NCBI GenBank assembly: GCA_949987705.1
Contig: OX465283.1
Location: 162,021,850-162,085,849, forward strand
DNA length: 64,000 bases
DNA from: Thereva unica
Taxonomy: Eukaryota; Arthropoda; Insecta; Diptera; Therevidae
Reading direction: 5' to 3'
Part shown: piece by piece, positions 11,791-22,400 of the stretch
Layout: each line of letters begins with the position of its first letter
Numbering within the stretch: the stretch's first letter is position 1
The notes under the pieces: model-generated
Told to the model about the DNA's origin: nothing
The model's input: the letters and a program-made list of their open reading frames with translations, nothing else
Database searches by the model: none
Made by a program: the position numbers and the translations under genes

Positions 11791-13020
11791 TGGAATTGGT
11801 TTTTTTTTTCTAGGTTCGTTTTTGTATTGTATCTAAGCAATTTTTTTATTATTTGATTTTGCTAATTGTGACAGGATGAAGGATTTGCGATGTTATAAGA
11901 GTTGAAGAAAGTAAGTAGGTGATTGGGGTACAGGAATAGGACGAAAGGGATGTGAGAAGGTGGTGAGGCCGTAACGAGTTATAATTGAAAATCTTGGCTA
12001 GACAGATCTTCTTACATCATCACATAAATCCAGAAAGGTCTCATCAAGGTTATCAATTTAATATAGACGTGTCTAGGGTATCATTATATCGTCTCAAGTT
12101 TTGGGAATGCTTAAAATCGGTAGTAAAAACATCTGAAAAGTTTGAACGATTGAAAAATAAGTATTGTAGCTAAAATATGTTGATTTATTAAAAATAATCT
12201 ACCTTTTTTATCTAGTTTACGAGATTGATCTCGTTTCAGGGGACATACGACTTCTTGGGGTCACCGTGGGTCACCGTCAGCCTGTTATAACTAAGCTCCA
12301 ATAACATAACATCAACTTTACGAAAGTGAAGCCCAGATAAAAAAATGATTTTTACAATATTCGTAAGGTTAATAAGAATTTCTGGTCTGTTATGGTACAA
12401 CCTGCTGATCCAAATACACCACAATCACATAATTCTGATATAGATCAATATCAGGTGTCTGGATATACCTGACTGTAACACTTCACTGCCCATAGGAAAA
12501 TATGCATTTATATTAGGAAAAACGTTGCTTTCCCCCAAAATAGATACAATTTTCGGAATTTAAACAAGTCTGGAATATATTACTTCTTGGAAATTTCTGA
12601 TTCCCCCAGCCGACTTATATGCCCCACTACCTTTCCAAATATATGATATACTCAATGTCGGAATCTGATTTCTTCAGGATTTTCGAAGTTTATAGAAGTG
12701 TGAAAGAGCATGATAATTGGTGGTTTAATCGGGAACGTCTGAACGTAATAACAACTAAAGAAGCCGCCTTCAGACCATACAAATGTTCTTCTACTCAATT
12801 GATCCTTGAGAGTACATTAAACGAAGATGAAACTCAGGTATGAATCCACCATTAGGAAAGCCAAATCATTACTTGATAGCTGGGAAGCAAACTCATTATT
12901 GGCAGTAAAAGCTGCTAGTTCTTGGTAAATTCCATCAAAGAAAATTATACTACATCCGCGCTTGCAATAACAGGAACAAGACAGACTGAACAAAACAAGA
13001 ACAAGACTTGTTCTTGCGTT
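11791..13020. other. Non-coding stretch with one 21-bp palindrome
   Basis: No gene recognised. A perfect palindrome with a single central base lies at 12996-13016 (arms CAAGAACAAG and CTTGTTCTTG). The open frame 12619-12843 (+) has no known motif. Confidence 0.45.
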
Positions 13021-13024
13021 TGCT

Positions 13025-13085
13025 CATCACTGCCGACTACCATTAAAGAGGACTGTGGTTCGATTCTACGCAGGTGTGTGGTACT
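13025..13085 (+). repeat. tRNA-like segment, possible SINE fragment (copy A)
   Basis: Contains GACTACCATTAAAGAG followed by TGTGGTTCGATTC, which resembles the T-arm / Pol III B-box of a tRNA. It shares this layout with segments near 27.36, 35.58 and 37.06 kb. No cloverleaf is complete, so a functional tRNA is not claimed. Confidence 0.35.
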
Positions 13086-15590
13086 TCGTTGTCTCACATC
13101 CCCTAACTAAACAGCATTGTTTTGTTCGCTTTTATTTACAAAAAATACTGAGGGGATTTCTCTTGTCATCTTTACCGCCTTATCACAGAGCTCTATACAG
13201 AGGTCCCTTCTGTTATATATGCTTCTGAGAATTATCTTTTTATCTATTATTTTACTCTAGTAGAGTTTCAGAGATTTTAATAAAAAATATTAAGTTAATT
13301 TTCAGTCTGAAACCACCATGCACATCTATCTAAGTTATTCCTGCTGGACACAACCTCCAAAGGGAAAATATGTTGGAAGATGAAATAAAAGCACCACCCA
13401 TGTTTTTTAATAAGGTACTTGCATCTTAAATTCACCCATTCCATATACATAACTTTAAGAGACCACTACTCCTATACCTCGTTGATATTTAACAAGTATA
13501 AAGAAGCACTTAAATCCCCAAGGAGGCTACTTCTGATTAGCATAGCCGAGCAATGGTCGACAGAACAGATTTAATTTCCCAATTTAACAAGATTAAGTAA
13601 TAAATGTTAATAAAACCAGAAATAATTAATCCTTTCCGGTCTTAATTAAATCTCAGAAGCATAAAAAGAACACAACACATACAAATGATATAATACTCGT
13701 ACCAAAAAAGAAGGGACACCCCACGATAGGTTTGCATCCCTTACCCTTTTGATGTTGTAAATCATTTAAAGGTCAAAAAAATATCAAACAAAGTCGTGCT
13801 GATTCACACGTGCTCGACGTGTGTCATATATCCTCTTCCTCAAACCCCCTCCCGGTTTCAAAAAGTTTATTCATGAGATTAACAAATTATTTGCAGGATG
13901 AAATCCACAAGATGATTTATGCTCCTGGGAACCACCCTTCGTTGCCACGAGGTTATAAGCGAGGGGACAACCCTTCCGGGGATGATGATACATGGAACTA
14001 GAGGGGGAAATTGCAATCGCCTCTCTGTTTTTTTTATTCCATAGTATGTCCTTTGTGCGAATGGGGATGATCTAGACTTCCGCGGGGCGGGAGTGTGTAT
14101 ACTGGTGGCGGTATTTCTTTTGATTTACATTTAAAAGCACTCACAGCCATGTAATATGTTTTGGTGTAGTCCCAAGGATCGCATAAATCCTCGAGCGACG
14201 TCCGGTTAAACTGTTGTGCTCTGGCTCTGCTCCCTTGCTCTTTTTTTTTAAACTTTTCTCAAAAATCTTTACAGTTCCTTTTTTCACGAGGGTAAACAAA
14301 TAGGGAGGGTTTCGTTGCGAATTGAAAAATATCCCTTCCTTCTCCTATTGTTTTCGTCATGTTCAATCTGACGCTCTCTGTCGTAAGCGCTCCCCCATTT
14401 CTATACGCAGATCATTCGTCTTGTTGAAATGGTTCACTTCTAGTATGTTTAGGCGGTGACTAATTCTGTCCAAATGGCGACATTTTGTCAATTTTAAATC
14501 GTTTAGCAGGTCCTTGAAATTGAAATCACGGGGAGAGTTCTGACGTAATTGAAATTTGTAATTTTGTCATAGACCGAACAATTAATCTGAACTAAATATC
14601 ATTCGAATTGCAATGTTTTTGTAGGGACAAAGGGGCGACGTCTTTTGGTCGTATCTTACCACTACTCATCATTCCTGCTTCGTTCCAATTGTGTAATTGC
14701 AAACCAAATAATCTAGTCCCCACAGTGCCGGATGGATAAATACCAAAGATCCACACACGAGATGGGCACAAAAAGTCTACTGGGAAATCTGAGTTAGAAC
14801 ATCATTATGGGTCGACCCAGCAGAACTATTGTTCAGCCGAGTCAATTAAGTCTTCTGCATGTGTACATTCCTCTTATTAGGAAATTTGTATTATTTGTGA
14901 TATTCGGCGGCGGTTAACATATTGTGCACTTTTTGTGAAATTGATTACAAATTCATTTTTTGTTAGCAGATCTGTTTAAAGCTTAACATAGGCCCACCTT
15001 CAATTTCATTACATAGAACAAAGCTTAACTTTTGGGCACAATCCAACAAAAAAGTATCATCGTAACTCTTAAGTATTAACTCCTAGATTTGAACGTTGAA
15101 AGGACCACAACAATCGATTTGAGTCTCGAAATGCAGATGGCGCTGCTCGTTAAAACCAGTCTAGTAATACAATGATACAAAAATTCATTTGAATGAACAT
15201 TTTCAATGCCCTGTTTGGACGATTGAAGAGCAAATTTATAGCAGTTTTGTGTCCATTTATAACTATAGAATAAACTCGGATCAACCATCATGCTCCAGAG
15301 TTAAGACATTGGATTTCAAAAGCCAACTCTCTAAGACATGCTAAGTTCAATAAATATTATTATAAACCAAAACCTAGTTCCGAAAACCTAGCTAAATCCA
15401 AGGCAAGTAGGCTAAACAATTGAGAAACATATTTGGTAAATCTCTAAAAGTATGCAAAAATATATATCCTGGTATCTAAGAATAAAATATTAAATTTCAA
15501 CCTAAGCACCATCTAAGCCCACCACCTACATCGAAGACACAGACTCTCCTCAAGGCCAACGATTTCACCCAAGACTTCACCAGTATAAAA
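13086..15590. other. Non-coding stretch, nothing firm
   Basis: AT-rich sequence with homeodomain-like TTAATTAA cores near 13620-13650. No protein family or RNA gene is recognisable on either strand. Confidence 0.5.
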
Positions 15591-15651
15591 GCCCGCCCGA
15601 AACACACTAAGCCACAACTGCGAAGTTTAACAAATTTCACACAACTGGCGC

Positions 15652-15798
15652 AAAAGCTCATCACGGAAAAGCTCACCACAAAAAATCTCACCACGAAAAA
15701 GCTCACCACAAAAAGCTCACCACGAAAAAACTCACCACGAAAAAGCTCCCCACAAAACGCTTACCGTAAAAAAGCTCACTACAAAAAAGCTCACCAAA
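15652..15798. repeat. Minisatellite of ~15-17-bp AAAAAGCTCACCACR units
   Basis: About nine imperfect head-to-tail copies of an AAAAAGCTCACCAC-type unit, varying in A-run length and in the last bases. It begins just after TGGCGCAAAAG at 15647 and ends 145 bp before the gypsy insertion. A TATAAAAG lies about 65 bp upstream (near 15586), so the array may have been the leader of an older LTR element. Confidence 0.75.
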
Positions 15799-15938
15799 CA
15801 GGTTCTTGGCTCGGATGAAGTTCACACCCGATACCATAACTGATAGCGTCACTGCTCTCGTGACCCTACAGCACTACTACGTACAGAGCGGTAATATTTC
15901 TATTGTTAAAGTAGATCCTGACATAGTCCTTCCCAAGC

Positions 15939-15942
15939 ATGC
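15939..15942. other. Left target-site duplication of the gypsy element (ATGC)
   Basis: ATGC directly precedes the 5' LTR and is repeated at 25837-25840 directly after the 3' LTR. A 4-bp duplication is usual for Ty3/gypsy-type integration and fixes both element ends. Confidence 0.85.
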
Positions 15943-16816
15943 TGTTATAAACAAAAACCCGCCTAAAAAATCGATTCTAAATTTTAATAATCATTACTGT
16001 TCAAAAGTATAAATTCCTACCCGGTCATATTTTATTCTTCTAAATTCATAAATCCCTAACATTTATAAAAAATTACCCGATCATATTTATTTCAAATTTT
16101 TAACTTTCATAAAAAATTATCACACGGGAAATTCAAATGCAATATTGCACATAATAATTTCTTAGAAATCCACGGTGATAAACCCAGTGGATCAACATAA
16201 AAATTATTCTTATCAGAATCAGGTGTCAGGTTTCAGCTCGAATCTGTCTGCTTGCTGCACATTCGGGCGGTAAGAAAATCTGTTTTCTGCCGAGATCGGC
16301 AGCTTTTTCCTTGCGGCGTGGGAATAGTTTTTCCTTTTTTCCAAACCACGCCAGGGCCGGTAACGGTAAAAATTAATAATTGGATTAAGTGTTGTTTGAA
16401 CTACGATCGGCGGCGGGCGTTGTCCCGAATATTAAAGAGTATTGTTCCAACTTTAACCGGCGGCGGATCGCGTCTTAACTTGAATCGGCGTATTAAAAAT
16501 TAAAAGTGTTGTCTAAACCATCATACGCGGCGGGCGTTGTCCTAGAATAAAAAAGTGTTGTTTTCATCCCTTACCGGCGACGGGCGTGTTTTTTAATCTC
16601 AAATTGACTAAGAAAAGTGTTGGGTAATCCCTTGACCGCGGCGGGCGGCTTTCAGTTTAAGAATAGTTTTGATGTTTAATTTAATTTGAAGAGTAATTGA
16701 GATGTGTTAATTGTAAATATTACCGCTAGAAAAATAAATAAAGAAGATAGCCTATAAAAGGGAGGCTCAATATTAAACATTGTGAGTAGTGATTGAGTTT
16801 TTTTCAATATATAACA
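15943..16816 (+). repeat. 5' LTR (874 bp)
   Basis: Starts TGTTATA and ends TATAACA. It contains five GC-rich cores of the CGGCGGGCG type at about 16408, 16458, 16526, 16574 and 16636, set in AT-rich DNA with AAAGTGTTG spacers. A TATAAAAG box lies at 16753-16760, about 56 bp before the LTR end, which is a sensible place for the promoter. AATAAA occurs at 16733. Bases 15943-16511 match the 3' LTR without gaps; the remaining 305 bp do not align with it apart from the last ~20 bp. Confidence 0.93.
16753..16760 (+). promoter_or_regulatory. TATA box of the 5' LTR
   Basis: TATAAAAG in context GCCTATAAAAGGGAGG. Transcription would be expected about 25-35 bp downstream, leaving a very short R-U5 of about 30 bp before the primer-binding site. 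The start site itself is inferred, not seen. Confidence 0.6.
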
Positions 16817-16820
16817 TTTT

Positions 16821-16838
16821 TGGCGCAGCCGGTAGGAT
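16821..16838 (+). other. Primer-binding site, tRNA-Ser type
   Basis: TGGCGCAGCCGGTAGGAT begins four bases after the LTR. It is the complement of a tRNA 3' end reading ATCCTACCGGCTGCGCCA, matching the acceptor stem and T-arm side of serine tRNA as used by the 17.6/297 class of insect elements. Confidence 0.75.
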
Positions 16839-17376
16839 CCGAGCGAGCCTATCATTTGATCAAGTGCTGGGTATTGGCACCCTAACCCTTAAACTCAGTA
16901 ACTGAGCCTAGTTCTGAGGGCACGAGATCAAAGAGGCACTGACCCCGGATCCTATGCGAACAACGAACAGGGCAGTTACAACTATAGGTGGTAGAAACCT
17001 CCCTGCCCTGCAACGCACCCAAAGGTGCCACCGGTGGACTAACGCGGGCTTCATCCCTGCCCAGGATAAAGTTCGTTAAGAACCAACAAGGGGACGTTTT
17101 AACTATAGACGCTCCCCCGACGTGGGAATCCCAAGTTAAATCATCAAGAATCAACGTTAAAATCATCAAGGGCTTCGACTATTAGCCCTTCAACATTACT
17201 AACCTGTAATTAAAGTGAATTAAAGTGAGGCCAGTAAGCTAAAGGCCTTTAGCTTTTCTAAAATCTTTGCTCGGGGGTGTTCATCCACGGTGCCTCTGCT
17301 CCAGGCGGGCACGCGCTCACCCCCATTGTAATTTCATCGAGGGACTTACGCGGGCTTCATCCCTGCCCAACAGTTG
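16839..17376 (+). other. Untranslated leader with a 28-bp direct repeat
   Basis: The leader between primer-binding site and gag is about 540 bp. A 28-bp sequence starting GGACT and ending CATCCCTGCCCA occurs twice, at 17036-17063 and 17342-17369 (27 of 28 identical, 306 bp apart). The second copy ends seven bases before the gag ATG. A role in packaging, dimerisation or translation is only a guess. An open frame at 16988-17185 has no ATG start and no known motif. Confidence 0.7.
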
Positions 17377-18909
17377 ATGTCGGACAACGAAAACCAGCTG
17401 AACGATTCCAGCTCCAGCGATCCAGAAACGCCATCGTTAACCGCAGGCGTAATTGCAGCTACTTCTACCCCAGCACTACAATCAACAGTTCCAGCACTTC
17501 AATCAACAGTAGCAGCCCTACAGGTGCCCATAGCCACACCAGGAACATCCACAACACCACTCACTGCACCGTTATCACCAAGCAGACTACGCAGCGGGCG
17601 AATAAGAACAGGACCTAGTCAAGTAAGTCTACAAGCCTATTTAGACCATTTGTATAAAGAAGCCAGGGAAGGCAAAAAATCTTCGATCCCCCAGTACGAC
17701 TTACTCAATAAACAAGTAGCTAAGAGCCACGGGCAAAGACTCGCCCAGATAGATCAATTTAGAGAAGCTACCAAGAAGTTCGTACAGGAGATCCAGGATT
17801 TTAAAGAATTCCCGGGCCTAAACCCCCTAGAAAGTAAGGAAATAGAAGATCCTCAAAATTTAAGTAGGCAGGAATTAGATAATTCTGCGAGTAGCGTCAG
17901 GGACCCAAGTAAGGCCGAAGTGCTACTTAATTGGGTTAGTGTATCATTTTCAGACTCCGAAAAAGAGGTTACCTTAGAAGATCCCGCCTATAAAAATATA
18001 AAGCCCCTCAAAATGGCGGATTATACAAAAGTCGCCCGTCTCACTTCCGAATTAGTTCCTATTTTCTCAGGCGGTCAATCCCCCAATATAGTGATAGATC
18101 TACAAACGTTTTTGGGATGTTGTCACCGCGTGGTTCAGTGTCTGAACGACACAGACAAACCAGCCTTTTTACAGATCTATCCCACGAGGCTACGAGGCGA
18201 AGCCTACCAATTAATAGCCTCCACTCAACCAGCCACATTCGAAGAGGCTGAAAAATTACTTAATCAAACATACCTGCCCAGAGAAACTTACCAGGAACTG
18301 GTAAACAAACTAATCACTCTGCGGCAATATCCCTTAGAGACCCTGATAGCCTTCACGGCTCGAATTAAGCAGATGTTACAATCTTGCAAAGAGGCGGCCA
18401 CCACCAAGTATGGTGCCGCAAGTGTCCAAACAGTACAGGCGCAGCTTAATGACTTTGCAAAAGATGCTCTTAAAAGCGGGGTCAATAACCCCTACCTCTG
18501 CCAATACCTTCTTACCTTAGAAGATCAAACACTGGATACATTAATTCAAAAGGCATTAGATATGGAACGCCTGCAACTAACAGTCATGCACTTGCAGCCT
18601 AACACAACCCCCGCGACGTACGCTATGAGTCAGCCCGTAACCAGTAATCCGCCCTCTGGGATCCCCCTCTCACAAAATCTTCCCTTCCAAAATAATATAA
18701 GCTGGACACCCACGCATGGAATCACCCCCACGGCATCGCAGATACCCCCTAACTCAGCCCCATCTGCTAACACTCCATTGCCACCACCGCTCATACAACA
18801 ACAACAACACTCCATATACCAGTCACCACCGCCCTTAACACCACAACAATACCCCATCTATCAGTCAACAACGCCCGCACCACAGACAACACAACACTTC
18901 GTTAACTAA
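17377..18909 (+). CDS. gag: gag, N-terminal and capsid part, ended by an in-frame TAA (510 aa)
   Basis: Structural polyprotein that would assemble the virus-like particle in the cytoplasm. The ATG at 17377 begins MSDNENQLN; the codon before it is TTG. Residues 1-80 are Ser/Thr/Pro-rich with a doubled PALQSTV motif. Residues about 210-410 form the alpha-helical capsid-like region typical of gypsy Gag, with the stretches FLQIYPTRLRGEAYQL and EKLLNQTYLP. The C-terminal 100 residues are Pro/Gln-rich, with QQQQ and a PPPLTPQQYPIY stretch that may be a late-domain-like segment. The frame ends at TAA 18907-18909, but the same frame continues open for another 182 codons carrying the zinc knuckles. 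In related elements these parts form one Gag, so this stop is most likely a mutation, with stop readthrough as the alternative. Confidence 0.88.
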   Translation: MSDNENQLNDSSSSDPETPSLTAGVIAATSTPALQSTVPALQSTVAALQVPIATPGTSTTPLTAPLSPSRLRSGRIRTGPSQVSLQAYLDHLYKEAREGKKSSIPQYDLLNKQVAKSHGQRLAQIDQFREATKKFVQEIQDFKEFPGLNPLESKEIEDPQNLSRQELDNSASSVRDPSKAEVLLNWVSVSFSDSEKEVTLEDPAYKNIKPLKMADYTKVARLTSELVPIFSGGQSPNIVIDLQTFLGCCHRVVQCLNDTDKPAFLQIYPTRLRGEAYQLIASTQPATFEEAEKLLNQTYLPRETYQELVNKLITLRQYPLETLIAFTARIKQMLQSCKEAATTKYGAASVQTVQAQLNDFAKDALKSGVNNPYLCQYLLTLEDQTLDTLIQKALDMERLQLTVMHLQPNTTPATYAMSQPVTSNPPSGIPLSQNLPFQNNISWTPTHGITPTASQIPPNSAPSANTPLPPPLIQQQQHSIYQSPPPLTPQQYPIYQSTTPAPQTTQHFVN

Positions 18910-19458
18910 ACACTACCACTCACACAAGAAAGAGTACCTCAGCCTAGTTCCTTTTCCAACAGATCTACACAGTCCCAAACACTCGCAAACATAACTTGCA
19001 CCTTCTGCCGACGCCGGGGACACACATACAGCGAATGTATGAAGCGTAAAAACACTCCATTATGTTCACACTGCCAAAATTATGGGCACGACGTCAGAGA
19101 GTGTCGCCGACTTAAGTATGAACGTAACCAAGCCATGGTCAGGAACGGGCCCCCCTTACAAAATCCCTATAATAATTACAACAACACCCCACCTCAAAAT
19201 TACCCGCCGAATAATTATATGAACTCCCAGGGTAGGGCTGATGACAATAGAAGGAGTCCTCGCCCCGGATCGGGCCAACCCAATCCAAACGCACCTAGTA
19301 ATAGAACCCCACGAGTGTACCAGGTAAGCCGAAAGTGCGATTTTTGTGGCCGCCGTAGCCACGTAGTGAGCGAGTGCGCTCAGAAGAGAATGTGGGAAGA
19401 AAAGCAGCAGGGAAACGACGAGCCGTCGAGCCAAAATTCCCTGGCCCGACAACAATAA
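18910..19458 (+). CDS. gag: gag, nucleocapsid part with three CCHC zinc knuckles (separated by stop)
   Basis: Continues in the frame of the upstream gag part after the TAA. Three knuckles with exact C-x2-C-x4-H-x4-C spacing are seen at 18997-19038, 19063-19104 and 19336-19377. They would bind and package the genomic RNA. Between the second and third is a basic, Asn/Pro-rich linker (about 19140-19320). The first ATG in frame is at 19039, after the first knuckle, so independent translation would lose that knuckle. The last 85 bases overlap pol. Three knuckles is more than the one or two common in this class. Without readthrough of the 18907 stop this copy makes no full Gag and no Gag-Pol. Confidence 0.85.
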   Translation, partial: TLPLTQERVPQPSSFSNRSTQSQTLANITCTFCRRRGHTYSECMKRKNTPLCSHCQNYGHDVRECRRLKYERNQAMVRNGPPLQNPYNNYNNTPPQNYPPNNYMNSQGRADDNRRSPRPGSGQPNPNAPSNRTPRVYQVSRKCDFCGRRSHVVSECAQKRMWEEKQQGNDEPSSQNSLARQQ

Positions 19459-22400
19459 GTCTACACACTCCCAAGGGTACACCTCAGTCGCCCCGAGTCA
19501 AACTTCCACTAGCTACCTTACCCTTAGATATCAGCCGTAAAGGCAAAGTCAAATTAGTAGTGGACACCGGCGCTGAGGTAAGCGTCATCAAACAAAATAG
19601 GCTTAAATCCCAGGTCAAAATAAATCAGGAAGAAAAATGCACCCTCCTAACCCCTGCCGGAACTACAGAAACCATAGGGAGCTGTCACGGAAATTTCGAC
19701 CTCCCCACTAAAATCCCTAGCTCTTTCCAGGTAGTAGAGGATACACCAGACTTTCTGAACGATGGATTATTAGGGTACGACTTCATCTCGGATAATTGCC
19801 ACGTAGAGGGGCCTAACCGAAGTTTGAAGTTCCCTCGCACAATAACAAACCCTGAAGAATTTAGCGTTCCATTGACATTCGACGAACATTCGCCCAAAGA
19901 ACGGGCAGTCGAAGTGAGGCACAGTATGGAAACCCATACTGTCTCCAAGGCCCCTAACTCGGAGGCTGACTGCAAAACCCAAAGGTCGACTGACAAAATC
20001 GAAAGTCAAAGGGAACCTATACGGACTAAGATAGAATTGGGACTGGCGACGCGAGTGCCGGCCCGTACCCAACAAATAATCGCAGTGCCGCTAAACCTAA
20101 AGGAAGAAATGGTCTGTCTGTCTCAGGAAGTAAAACCCGGAGTATTCCTCTCAAATAGCCTTTTACCCAAGGGAAAGGACACAGTTCCGGTAAGCATTCT
20201 TAACAGTACCAACATCCCAGTGTCCATATCCGCACTTAACCTAACACTGGTCCCAACCAGTAAATATGTAATAATACCACTTCAAGCGATACCACGGCCA
20301 ACCTTAGTTAAACAATCCACCATAGATTCGGCCCCCATGGCCCCTGAAACCTATGCCTCTGAGAACCCCAGTCTAAATGTCATTCGTACTTTCTTAAACA
20401 CAGTCGCTCTATTCCTAATCAATCATCTAATAACGATATGGTCCGCATGCAACTCTAAGTGCGCCGACCAAGATAGCCCCCAAGGCTCCTACCAAACTAA
20501 CGGTGCTTGCGAGTACAAGAGCCCCAACGTTGGCCAACAAACTCCATCACCCTCACCCATAAAAAAGAAAAAGGGAACAACTTCCCAAGCAAAGGCACCA
20601 TACACCCCTGCCTCTAAACTTCTAAAAAGCAAACGATTAGGTACGCAAACCCCAAAGAGCAAAACCGAGGCAAGAATTAAAAACATCCGGTATTCATTTC
20701 CAAACCCCGAATACCCGGTCTCACAAGACCTCGAAGCCCGCTTAGAACAGATCAAAAAGGAGTTGAATCTGGACGAAAACCTAAGCGCGGAGGAAAGACA
20801 GTCGATTACCGACCTCTGCTACGAATACCACGATATTTTCCATCTAAAGGGCGATCTCCTCACGCATACAACCGCAATCCAACACGAAATACCTTTAATA
20901 CGGGACCAGGCACCCATAAACCAGAAGATGTACCGACTGCCAGAAAGTCAGAGGCAGATAATAAATGATCAATTACAAGAAATGCTGGAAAACGATATAG
21001 TACAGCCTAGCAAAAGCCCATGGAACTCCCCTCTCCTACTAGTTCCCAAGAAGGCAGGCGCCGACGGTGAGAAAAAGTGGCGTGTCGTCGTCGATTTTCG
21101 TAAACTTAACGAAAAAACAATTGGCGACGCCTTCCCATTGCCACGCATAGAAGAGATCTTAGACCAGCTAGGACACTCACGTTACTTCACCACTCTTGAT
21201 CTAGCCAGCGGCTATCACCAAGTTCTGGTCGATCCCAGGGATCAAGATAAAACCGCCTTCAGTACCAATTACGGGCACTACGAGTTCAAACGTATGCCGT
21301 TCGGGCTAAAAGGAGCCCCGGCTACGTTCCAAAGACTAATGAACTACGTACTCACCGGCCTTCAGGGCCTAGAATGTTTCGTCTACCTAGATGACATTGT
21401 CATCTATGGTAAGAGCCTAGAAGACCACAACCAGAAGCTCAGAAAGGTTTTCGACAAACTGAGGGAGCATAACCTCAAGTTGCAGTCCGAAAAGTGCCAA
21501 TTCCTACGAAAGGAGGTAGTCTACTTAGGGCACATCTGCTCAGAGAAAGGAGCGCTCCCAGACACCAAGAAGACGGCGTGCGTCCAAGAATACCCGGAAC
21601 CACGCACTATACGCCAGGTCCAATCTTTCATCGGACTCGCGAATTACTATAGAAAATTTATTCCCGATTTCTCAAAAATCGTCCGACCTCTAACCAACCT
21701 TCTCCGTAAGGACGTAAAATTCTCTTGGACCCCTAGATGCCAAGAAGCCTTCGACCAAATCAAGGCAGCACTGGTCAAGCCCCCCCTACTAATCTACCCC
21801 GACTTCACTAAACCCTTTAATCTGACTACAGATGCCAGTAGTGAAGCCCTTGGGGCTGTACTTTCACAAGGGGAAGTTGGAAAAGACCAACCCATTGCCT
21901 ACGCCAGTCGAACCCTGAACAAGGCTGAACGTAATTACTCCACCATCGAAAAGGAGCTTTTAGCAATAGTCTGGGCTGTGAAAAATTTCAGGTGCTACCT
22001 ACAAGGTCGCACATTCACAGTGTATACTGATCACAAACCGTTGAAAGGAGTATTCAACGTAAAAGACCCTACCACCCGATTGGTGCGCTTCCACCACAAG
22101 CTCTCCGAATACGATTACAATATTGAATACAAACCCGGCAAATATAATACTAATGCCGACGCCCTCAGTCGTATTCCGCAAGACACCAAGACTCAACAAA
22201 CTTCCACTGTCAAAGCAGTAGTCCACTCACCCATGGAACCTCCCCCAGGAGGCCACAACCAAAGATGCAACGTAGTCACCCGTGCCCAAGCACGAGGCGA
22301 AAGACAAAATCCTACGCCCGAACAAGAGGCCCTAATTGAGGTAACAGATGTAGGCATTGCCCCCGAAGGCAACGGTATTAAAAACTCAGATGACCAACCA

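Noticed and set aside
16882..17169. Open frame on the minus strand across the gypsy leader, and the overlapping + frame 16988-17185
   Set aside because: They overlap antisense, the + frame lacks an ATG, and neither has a known motif; the region is a retroelement leader.
17277..17618. + strand frame overlapping the start of gag
   Set aside because: A shadow of the Ser/Thr/Pro-rich gag N-terminus read in another frame.
19685..20075. Minus-strand frames inside pol
   Set aside because: Antisense shadows of a long, domain-supported pol frame.
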